A stretch of 64,000 nucleotides of DNA from Celoporthe dispersa. Taxonomy: Eukaryota; Ascomycota; Sordariomycetes; Diaporthales; Cryphonectriaceae. Under the pieces are notes generated by a model. The model was not told where the DNA came from and did no database searches. It was given only the letters and a program-made list of their open reading frames with translations. The position numbers and the translations under genes are program-made. Shown piece by piece: positions 47,815 through 58,288 of this stretch. How positions within the stretch are numbered: position 1 is the stretch's first letter; each line of letters begins with the position of its first letter. The DNA is taken from assembly GCA_016584495.1 (NCBI GenBank), contig WAID01000008.1:620001-684000 (forward strand), in the 5' to 3' direction.

Positions 47815-47832
47815 GTACTATGTACATAGTAC
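47815..47832. promoter_or_regulatory. Perfect 18-bp palindrome, candidate dimeric factor site
   Basis: GTACTATGTACATAGTAC reads identically on both strands. It lies about 270 bp upstream of the SDR start and 580 bp upstream of the PKS start. Related TACTATGTA words occur at 33570-33740, upstream of the P450. Confidence 0.45.
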
Positions 47833-47887
47833 GAAGTAGAACGTTCCCTGCAGGCAGTGAGTGGGTGTGGAGGGGCCCCAAGACCCT

Positions 47888-47908
47888 GGGGGCGGGGGGG
47901 CGGGGTGG
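47888..47908 (+). promoter_or_regulatory. G-rich tract with quadruplex potential
   Basis: Three runs of 5, 7 and 4 G separated by single C, then TGG. This can form four G-tracts with 1-nt loops. Homopolymer length here may also be misread. Confidence 0.4.
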
Positions 47909-48414
47909 TTCGCTCCTTGCATTATCACACAGTTCATGGATGATAACGGTGCCGCTAGAATGCAACGCTGTTTTTTTCCCCTACAGGGAACACTACAGGA
48001 CCAGACATGTCAATCTGTAACTTACTAGGGTAAACTTTAGGAATAATAAGCGCCAATACAGAGAGTACTTTGAGGTGACAAACAACCAGTCGCTCGTGGC
48101 CAGAGGACAACCTTCCTTTTTGATTCCAGTAGAATTGATCTATGAATTCTGGTCTCGCATAATTATATTAAAAGGATCGGTGGTAGAACTCGTGATATGA
48201 CTAAATATCCCAGTAATCAAATATTCGAGGCTGATTGCTAATAATAATCAGAGCACTCCAGGAACCTACAGCGGCCGCTATTATTATCATTACTATTAGC
48301 GAGCAGACCGTTTCTCTTATTCCTCTCCCCCTCTTCTTCTTTCTCTGTCTGTCTCTCTTCCTCCCTCTTTCTCTTCCTCTTCAAGCATCCAGATCTCAGT
48401 CTTGTCTCCTCGTC

Positions 48415-50335
48415 ATGGGATTGAAGCACGTTGCAGCCTATGAAGGGACAGAGAAGAATGCGATTGAAGAATTGCAGAACGGAACCAGGACGAGTCATTC
48501 CAACATGAACAACCATGAGCCTGAGCCTCCGATCCAAAATAATGACGACCCTGTGTGTATAGTAGGAATGGGTAAGTGTCCTTGTTTCAGTGAACAGGCT
48601 GGTCAATATGAAAACTAGCATACCTTTCTCTCTCTTTCTCTCTCTCTTTCTATGTGTGTGTGTGTGTGTGTGTTTAAAGCTTATACTTTTCAATAACAGC
48701 ATGCCGCCTGCCAGGGGGCGTTGACTCGCCGGCTAAGCTCTGGAACACACTGTTGAACAAACAGTCCTACAGTGGTCCAGTGCCGCGGTCCCGATTCGAT
48801 CTTTCTGGCTGGTACCATCCTGATAGCAACCGTGCGGGGGTCATGAATGTACCGGGCGGATACTTTCTCCAGGAGGATGTGCGCCAGTATGACGCAGGCT
48901 TTTTTGGCGGTCTGGGTGGTGTTCATAACCTCGAGGCGGCAGGGCTGGATCCGCAGCAGCGCAAGCTGCTCGAGGTTGTCTTTGAATGCTTTGAGCACGC
49001 CGGCGCGACGCTGCAGGACATGGCAGGCAGCAACACGGGTGTCTATGTGGGCAACTTTACAGTCGACCACGCGACGATGCAGCTGAGAGACTTGGACACG
49101 ATCGGGCGCTACACTGCCATGGGGGTCGGGACCAGTCTGCTGGCGAACCGCGTCAGCTACGTGTTTGACCTGCACGGGCCCAGCCAGGTCCTAGACACGG
49201 CATGCTCGTCGTCCCTGTACTGCCTTCATAATGCCGTGCAGGCCTTGCTCGGCGGCGAGTGCGACGGGGCCATCGTAGCAGGTGCCAATCTGATCATGTC
49301 GCCGGATCAATGCGTGGGGACGGCGAGGGCAGGCTTCCTGTCGCCCACTGCTACATGCCACACGTTTGGTGCCGAAGCCGACGGGTACGCACGAGCCGAG
49401 GGCGTCAACGCGATTTATATCAAGCGCCTGTCTACAGCTCTACGGGATGGGGACAAGGTGTGGGCCGTGGTACGCGGAACCGCAGTCAATGCGTGAGTCT
49501 GCTTCCTTTTCTTCTTGCATTCCTCCCCTTCCGCCCTTCCCTTCCATTCAGACCCCATCGAGTGGGTGAGCTGAGAAACAGCAACGATGTATTAATTTAA
49601 ATGATGATTTGTACTGATATCATTATCACTACAGCAATGGTAGGACGTCTGGAATCGCACAGCCCAACGCAGACCGCCAGGAGGCCGTCATCAACAAGGC
49701 GTATGCCGCTGCCAAGCTCAATGTTCTAGATACAGACTATATCGAGTTCCACGGCACAGGCACGCCGATTGGAGATCCCATCGAGGTCGAGGCTGTCGCG
49801 CGGTGTTTTGCACAAAAGAGACAGACCCGGCTAATGATCGGGGCATCCAAGCCCAATTTTGGCCACAGCGAGGCGGCGAGCGGACTCACAGCCATCATCA
49901 AAGCTGCGCTGGCTCTGGAAAAGGGTAAAATTCCACCAACTTGTGGTGTCAAGAAGTGGAATCCAAAATGTGAGTGGATGTAATTTCTGTTATCGATATT
50001 TCACCACAATACTCCCTTTCCTTCCTGAAATGACATGAATCTATTCGTCTTTGACTTATACTCCCCCCCCCCCTCTTTCGCTCCCTCTTTTTCACACATA
50101 CACACACAAAATTGCTAATTACTCTCTCTTGTAGTGCAACTGGAAGCCCGTAACCTCGTGGTTGTTCAAGATGTTACGTCCTGGCCAAGGGCACTTCGGA
50201 GAGTCAGCGTCAATTCGTTTGGATACGGCGGAGCTAACTCGCACTTGATTCTTGAGTCTGCGGGTAGCTACCTCGGAGGACGACTGGAAGAGGCTCTGCC
50301 AGTCCACAAAATGGCTGCTGCTGCTATAGCCGAAG

Positions 50336-50366
<31 letters not shown>

Positions 50367-53300
50367 CGATGACCAAGAGGAACTGCAACAACAGGATGAT
50401 CGCCATATCCTGCTCCCTATCTCAGCAGCGACAAGGCAGGCCCTGGACGCCCGTGTCAGCCAGATCACCGAGGTACTCGCGCAGATGGGCAAGACAGAAC
50501 ATCGCCTCATCGGGCACAGGTTGCAAGATGTAGCCTACACCCTCAGCCAGCGCAGATCTCACATGGACTTTCGACACGTGCTGCTGGTCAAGTTGCAGAA
50601 GGCCATGATGGGAGGCGACGGAGAGAATGACGAGGTGGTCCATCATCAGCAAATCAGCGCACCAGAGGGTGTAGGCCGCAACAAAAGTTCCAGCTTGCTG
50701 CTGCCCTTTGGCTTTATCTTTACGGGTCAGGGCGCGCAGTGGGCTAACATGGGCAAAGAGCTGCTGGAGACGAGCCCGACGTTCCGCACAAGCATCCGCA
50801 GTCTCGACAGCGTCCTGCAGAGGCTGCCCAGGGGACAGGTCCCGGACTGGACCATCGAACAGACCCTTCTCGACCCGCCTGAAACCAGCCAGATTCACCA
50901 CGTCGTCCGCAGCCAGCCGGTGTGCACTGCCCTCCAGATCGCCCTGGTGGATATGCTAGCCACCTGGGGGTTCGGCCCACAGCCGTGGTGGGCCACTCTT
51001 CGGGCGAGATCGCTGCTGCATACGCGGCAGGACTTTTGAGCGCCGACCAGGCCATCCTGGTGGCCTTTTTCAGGGGCCTGGCGGTCGGCACACTGCAGAG
51101 CCAAGGTGCCATGATGGCAGCCGGTGTGGGCCCCAAAGCTGCCTCCCAGCTCGTACGGGACAGCGGCCTGGAAGGCAGCGTGAATGTTGCTTGTGTGAAC
51201 GCACCCGACAGCGTGACGCTCAGTGGCTCTGCCGATGGGATCGAGCGAATTCTGGTCAGGCTCCAGGAGCAGAAAAAGTTTGCCCGAAAGCTGCAGACAG
51301 GAGGGAAGGCATACCACTCTTTTATGATGAGAGAAGTGGGTTCTTTGTATGAAGAATTACTCGCACCACACCTCAGTCTTGGTAATTCTACTGCAGCGGA
51401 AAGGAGGCAACAGCAGAAGCAGCATGACGTGATTACAATATCTATGTTCTCGTCTGTGGATGTTAATAACGATGACGACGACGAGGAGGACATGCCTTCT
51501 GTTTTGGATCACAAGTCGGCGAGTACGACTCGATACTGGAGGGCCAACCTCGAAAGGCCAGTCCAATTCTGGCGAGCGGTACAGAAGATGACAAGTTTCG
51601 TCGAGGGACAGCGAACAACGACCACAATAGGAGGAGGAGGAAGAAGCAAAAATGGGCTTCTTCATCTAATCGAGATAGGCCCTCACAGTGCGCTCAAGGG
51701 GCCGCTGCAGCAGATTCGCCGCCACATAGGCCGTGACGAGGCCGTGCTGCCCTACTCTTGCGCCCTAGTCAGAGGCGAGGATGCGGATCTCTCAGCAAAG
51801 AAGCTGGCGGGCACACTCTTCCTCCACGGCACAAACCTGTCCTGGCAGCACATATCTTCTTCAGCATCTTCTGGAGCTTCTTCTCTTTCGTCCTCTGTAG
51901 CATCGTCTGCTTCTTCTTTCTCTTCGTCGTCTTCTGCATCTTCTCCATCTTCATTATCATCAGTACTTGAGCCTGATCTACGCGTTCATCTCCCTCCATA
52001 TCCATGGGACTATTCTGGCGGTCTCCTCTGGACCGAATCCCGCACCAGCATTGAGACGCGAAACCGTCAGTTTCCCCGTCATCCTCTTCTAGGTTCCCTC
52101 CGTGTGGCTGGCAACGGTCTCGACTGGCAGTGGAAGAATCAGCTGAGCCTCAAGGAGATCCCCTGGCTGCGTCATCACAAGGTGGAGACACAGGTTGTCT
52201 TTCCAGGAGCGGGCTATCTCGCCATGGGCATTGAAGGGCTGTCACAAGCCCTACAACTTCGCAGCCGCAATGTGAACAATGAAGACGGTAAATTTCGACG
52301 TCCTTGCTGGTTCGAGTTTCGCAATGTCAGCATTCGAACGGCGCTCGTGGTGCCTGATGATGAAGACGATGACGAGAACAACAACTATAATCATAACGAT
52401 AGCAAGAATCAGAACCATCCGGTGGAGCTGCATACCGTAATCTCGCCGCGCGCACTGTCGTCGACGACCACATCATCCAGCTGGTACGACTTTTCCATCT
52501 CGTCCTGGGTGGCTGGCAAGGCGACGGTGCACTGCGTCGGGAGCATCCAACCACACGAATCCGAGGGCGATATCGTCAGCGGTGCAGCAGCATTAGTAGG
52601 AGAGCAGCAGAAAGGACACGACTTGGAGCGATGGGCCGCCGGCTCAACAGTGGCATCATCATATTATCGAAAGTTTGAACAGGAGGGCTTGTGCCTCGGG
52701 CCTTCGTTCCAGTCCATCACCAGTGTCGTTGCCGATGGTGATGATGACGATGGCGACAACAATAATGGGGACTTTTCGCCAGCAACAGCAACAGGAACAG
52801 CAAGTCGTGATGAGGTCCTTGTGGCCACCACTCTTCTCAGGCCTGATCAGCAGCACGAGGTAACGGCAGCAAACGCACAGCTCAGCCAACAGGAGCGTGA
52901 GCAGGATGCTATCCATCCCATCACCATCGACGCTTGCATCCAGGCAGGTATCATGTCCACGGCGGGCGGGGATTTGAGCGTCCTGGGTGCACATCTTCCT
53001 ATCTCTATCCGAGAATGTTGGATTCACGGCGACTGCGGCAGTATTATTAGTAATATTGGCAGTAACAGTCTCTTATCAAAAGAGCCTGTACAAGAACTCA
53101 CGGGCATGATCCAGGCGCGCGCCCGCAAGACAGGCGTGTCAACCCACCGCATTGATGCCACCCTCCGGCGCCCGAACAGTGCTGCGCCCCTCATCCACCT
53201 ACAAGACGTCCTTGTGTCGCACTACAGAGCCAAGATGCCTTCTCCTCTCGATCCTGGCTCCATCGACGCCCTCCCCCGTCAGCCCTGCCTGCGCGTGGCC

Positions 53301-56035
53301 TGGAAGCCTGACATGACACACCTGCGCGGCTCCTCGTCGACCAGGCTGCGTGATTATCTTGCCACTTCCGTAGACAGGCTCTCGGTAGGTGCGCTTCCAG
53401 GCACGGAAGACCTGTCCGATAATGCAAGCGGGGCGACCGTGGCAGCACTGCTGGACCTCGCAGGCCACCGGAACCCGCGCATGCACGTCTTGGAGCTGGG
53501 AGAGGACTGCGGCTGCAAAGCCAGGCAGTGGATGGCGGTGCTGGGCAAGGGGACGGGAAGCCAGCGCTATCGATCATGGAAGACGATCCGTCCAGATCTC
53601 GATGGGGCTGCTGCCGTAGCAAAGGCTCGTGAACATGAAGATGGAAAGACCCCGGTTCCAGTTGTCTTTGATGTTGTTCTTCTTCTCAGCGTACGTTTCT
53701 ACGTGTGCATGCATACAAGCTTCTCTTTCTTTCTTTGCTTTCTACCATTCTCTCATCCCTTGTTTTTTCTTTCTCTCTTTTTCTCAATATACAACAATGA
53801 TGGTGATTTTGCTGACATACTTCTTCACATGTAGCGAAAGAAGGGTCGGGAATATTGGGAACGATATTCCGACGAGGTTCTTTCTCTCATCGATCAAAGG
53901 GGGATTGTCGTGACCCGCAAGACAAGTGCGAGTGTTGCCGTCTTGGAAAGGGCAGGATTCGACAAGGTTGAGCTGGGGCATGGCCTGATCTTTGGGATCC
54001 GTCCCCAAGGCAAAGGCGTCTTGTCTCTGGAAGGAAAGCGATTTGTGATTCTGGTAAGAAAAAAGAAGAAAAGTGGAGGGAAAAAGAAAAAAGAAACCCC
54101 ATACCCAACAATTCTTATTCTTATACTGCTATTATCATCATTATTAACCACCGTTCTTGAAAAACAGACCCGAGAAGCCTCTCCGTGCTCGCTCTCAGAG
54201 AAATTTGCAAAAGCCATGGCGACCCAGTTGCAGAGACAAATCGGCACATCCATTGTGGTGGATGTAGTACCTCTCGAGGAAGCCGGGCAGGCCTCGCTGA
54301 GCCAGGACGTGATCTGCATCTCCCTCCTGGAGATGGCGGACGAGTTTCTGACCTCCATGAGCCAGGATGACATGAACCATCTCCGCAACGTTACCGGCCG
54401 CGTCACCACCCTGTTGTGGCTCACAGGCGCAGATATGTTGGGAGGCGCGCCGAGGCCTGACCTGACGTTATGCAACGGCCTCTCGCGCGCGCTCATGTTG
54501 GAACAGCCGGCGCTCCGCTTTCTGGTCATGGATGTCGGCACCCCTGCGCAGTGGGATCTGGCCTCGACGCGCGAGAATATTGTGAGCGTGCTCGCCACTG
54601 CGCTACTATCCAGGGACACAATAGGCACAGGCACAGCCACGCTGGAAGAAGAAGTTGTTGGAGACTGCGAATATGTGCAACATGAAGGTCTCGTCCACAT
54701 CAGCCGTTTCGTTCCCGACCCTGTGCTGAACACCACCTTCAATCGCCGCCTGCGTCTTGGGGGGAACGGCTGGGTCCAGCCACACTCAGGACAATCATGA
54801 TAATAATACCAATAGCGACGAGTCTTCATCGTCGTCGTCGGTCATCCAACATACACCCCTGGGAAGGGCTCGGCCTGCAAAGCTGTCCATCGGCCGTGTG
54901 GGTGTCACCGACACAATCCACTTTCAAGCCATGGAGAGGGAATCTCCTTCTTCTTCTAGTCCTCCAACAGGCATGATCGACGTGCTGATCAGGGCCGCCA
55001 GCCTCAATGCCAAGAACGTGTACGCCCTCAACGGCCGCGTGGAGACGGTTGCTGCATCGACAGTGGACGAGTTCGGCGGCGTGGTGACCGCGGTCGGCCC
55101 AGGAGTTACCCAGGTCCGACCTGGCGACCGCGTCTTTGGTATGGCACCAGGCCAGATGGCGACGACGATGCGCATGCCTGCAGCCGACGCCCACAAGATG
55201 CTGGACACAGAGGAGTTTTCTGTCATGCCTACCATGCTCACCGTCTATGCTACAGCCCTGTATGCCCTCCACCACCGCGCCAACCTGCGTGCTGGCGAGA
55301 CTGTGCTCATCCATGGTGGTGCCGGCGCGCTGGGTTTTGCTGCCATCACCCTTGCACAGCGCCTCGGTGCTGTCGTCTACACCACTGCAGGATCCGCCAG
55401 CAAGCGGCGTTTTATCACCGAGGAGCTTGGCATCCCTCCCGAACGCGTCTTTGGCTCGCGCGACAGGGGTTTTGTCGAGGGGCTGAGGCAGGTCACTGGC
55501 GGGCGCATGGCTGACGTGGTCGTCAACTTTCTCGTGGGAGACCTTCTTCACGAGAGCTGGCGCTGTGTCGCCCCCTTTGGCCGGTTTGTCGAGGTGGGGA
55601 AACGCGATCTCGTCGATGGGGGCCGCCTAGACATGGACGTCTTCTTGCGCAACGCCACCTTTACGGCTTTTGACCTGACGGATCTGGTGATGCATCAGGA
55701 TGAGTACTACCGCCAGTTCTGGCACAGGTCGGTTATTCCCCTTCCCCTTGAGGACTCGAATATATGGACATGTATATGCATATGTACACGTATATTTATT
55801 TACATGCCACGTACACTGGAGCTAATCTTATTTTTCTCTTTACAGGCTGAGCAGCGAGGTTGTGAAGCTATACCGTGCTGGCGAGATCAAGCCGCCGCCT
55901 TCGACAGTCTTTGATGTGGCCGATATTGTCCAGGCATACCGCTACTTTTCCACCCAGGACAGGGTCGGCAAAATTGTCATTTCCTTTGAGAATGAGGACT
56001 CTCTTGTTCCTGTAAGTCCTTTCTTTTTTTTCTCC

Positions 56036-56072
<37 letters not shown>

Positions 56073-57480
56073 TTTTTTTTTTTAAAAAAAAGGGCAGATA
56101 GTCTTAATGAATGCATTTACTGACTTTTGTAACACTTTTTAGCTTGCTCCTCCGAAATATAGCACGGTTCTGGACCCCAACAAGACATATCTTCTTATCG
56201 GATGCCTCGGCGGCCTTGGGCGTAGCCTCAGCCACTGGCTCCTGTCCCGCGGTGCCCGCAGCTTTGTCTTCCTCGGTCGTTCTGGCGCGGACAAGCAGAC
56301 TGCCAAGACCATGATCAGACGCCTGGAGACTGGTGGTGCGACCGTCAAAGTTGTGCGTGGCGATGTCACAAACCGCGCCCACGTCGACGCGGCCGTGGAA
56401 GCATGTATCGCCACAGGGAAGCCCGTGGGCGGCGTGGTACAGGCAGCCATGGGTCTCCACGAGGCCCTCTTCTCGTCCATGACCAGCGGTGCGTGGCACA
56501 CAGGGATCCAGCCCAAGGTCACGGGCACCTGGAATCTGCACGACGCACTCGAGGCTCGAGGACGTGACACGGGCCTCGACTTCTTCCTGCTCATGTCATC
56601 CGTGTCGGGGAGCGTGGGCACAGCCACCGAGAGCAACTACTGCGCCGCCAACTGCTTTCTCGACGCCTTTGCCAGGTGGCGCCGCGCCCATGGTAAGCCC
56701 GCCATCTCGCTTGGCCTCGGTATGATCTCCGAGGTGGGCTATCTGCACGAGAACCCCGACATCGAGGCCCTGCTCCTGCGCCGAGGCATTCAGCCCCTCA
56801 CAGAGGCAGAGTTTTTGCAGACCATCGACCTCGCCCTCTCTTCTGCTCCTCCTGATCCGTGCGAGCACAGCGAAAGAGACAACAGTGATAAGAACAACAA
56901 CATGAGCCACCACCAGCAGCATCCTCAGCAGGTTCAAGAAGATGCGTGGTCCGGCTCCGCCCATATCCTCACAGGACTGGAGCCGCTCGGAGTGTTGCGT
57001 CTCAAGGATCAAGGATTCGAAGTGACCCATGCCTCTATGGATGATCCACGTGCCTCCATCCTGTTTGCCGCTCTGTCGGCAAAGCAAGAATCCAGAGACA
57101 GCAACAATAAGAACAAGAACCCTGCGCTTCGTAATATGAACAATCACAACAGCAGCCTGGCCCGGTCCGCCTGGTATGCCAACGTACCTGCGACCGCCCA
57201 GAAGGCTCTCCAGACCGAGGCTCACGCTTCGTCTCTCCATGTGGCTGTCTTGAGCCTACTGCGCAGGCGCTTCTCCTCCTTGATCCTGGTGTCGCTCGAC
57301 AAGATCGAAGATGACAAGCCGCTCGCCAAGTTTGGGGTAGACAGCATGATCGCCTCTGAGTTTCGAACTTGGATCTGGACCGCCTTCAAAGTCGATATGC
57401 CTTTCCTCACTATTCTTGGCCAGGACGCGACCTTGAGCACCCTCGCTACTTCTATAGCGGAGAGGTTAAGTCAACCCTGA
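48415..57480 (+). CDS. Highly reducing polyketide synthase, KS-AT-DH-(degenerate MT)-ER-KR-ACP
   Basis: Iterative type I PKS, about 2,707 aa from eight exons (48415-48571, 48700-49492, 49635-49969, 50135-53690, 53835-54053, 54168-55727, 55846-56011, 56143-57480). KS has DTACSSSLYC (Cys codon 49203), EFHGTGTPIGDP and KPNFGHSEAASG. AT has VVGHSSGEIAAAYAAG (Ser codon 50997). DH has HHKVETQVVFPGAGYLAMG and HPITIDACIQ. The MT remnant (about 53290-53830) keeps only VLELGEDCG, so C-methylation is unlikely. ER has VLIHGGAGALGFAAITLAQ. KR has LIGCLGGLG and Y in SNYCAANCFLDAFA. ACP has FGVDSMIASE. No TE or reductase domain follows. Two homopolymer breaks cancel in total length: one G short at 50966-50970 (AT) and one G extra at 54759-54764 (before ER). 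Inserts of poly-Glu, poly-Ser and Asp/Asn lie in linkers. Likely product: a reduced chain feeding a salicylaldehyde pathway. Confidence 0.95.
50332..50364 (+). repeat. (GAA)11 coding microsatellite, poly-Glu in the PKS
   Basis: Eleven GAA codons in the KS-to-AT linker, directly after an Ala-rich stretch. Read directly from sequence; in frame. Confidence 0.97.
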
Positions 57481-58288
57481 CAATTGCAAGTAATTACATG
57501 ATTAAGGCTTCATATTGATAGTAGCAGAATTTGAAGCTTTTGTGTTTATGAACATGTTGTATATGAAAAATTCATTCCTTCGATCATACTTGATGTATAT
57601 GTTCATAATTATAAACTGTTATCTTGTATATAATGCCTAATTGAGATGTCCTTGTCAAGGACTATATTAGGGCATCGGCATGTCACTTTTTGGTTGAGAA
57701 AAACCAATAACTCTTCTTTCATTAGGCACCCTAAGGATATTTCTTTCAACAAATATGGATTTATCAGTCCTTCTCTCCTTCTTTGCCCTTCCTACTTCTG
57801 CTCACGCCCAGAGCACTATTTTCTAGCTTCTGATCAGAGGGCTTGAGGGCATGCCTGGAGACTGGCTGGGCGTTGCTCAGCCTACCGAACTACTTCTCTT
57901 GTTGAGGTAATCTGAATGATTAAATATTTTCAGTTATGCTTGGCATGTCTCTAAGAGGGGAAACATAATCAAGACTTTTCGTAGGCTGCCGGCCTCTGCA
58001 ATGACTGTTTTACTCTTGGCAAATAACACTGCAAGATCGCTATAGCGTCATTAGACTCACCATATCCTTTGATACTCGGTACGCTTAAGGTTTTCTTTCC
58101 CTTTTCTTGTTCTTTTCTTTCTTTTTTTTAAGAATTCTTTTCCCCCGAGTTAAGATCATGAATACTGGTCTATTTTTCTTTTTCTCTCTCAACCTTAGCC
58201 GTTCAAACACTCAAAAGCGAAATTGAGAATATCTAGTTGGTCTTCAGATATGTCCTCCTGTCACACTCAAAAACAAACTACTTAGACA
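57481..58288. other. Convergent 3' region between PKS and NLR
   Basis: AT-rich after the PKS stop, with T-rich tracts (about 58090-58135). No gene; separates the polyketide cluster from the NLR/HET pair. Confidence 0.5.

Larger units (their letters stand above)
47546..48414. promoter_or_regulatory. Divergent promoter of the Ayr1-like SDR and the HR-PKS
   Basis: The 869 bp between the two ATGs hold a perfect 18-bp palindrome (47815-47832), a G-rich tract (47888-47908) and, near the PKS start, a long CT-rich leader (48300-48385). Shared control of PKS and SDR is likely from the arrangement. Confidence 0.6.

Noticed and set aside
48630..48673. CT/GT repeat as a possible CRISPR-like or tandem array
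   Set aside because: Simple microsatellite in PKS intron 1; no spacers. No CRISPR array is expected or seen in this eukaryotic sequence.
53290..53830. Functional C-methyltransferase domain in the PKS
   Set aside because: Only a remnant of the first SAM motif is present and the stretch is too short for an active MT.
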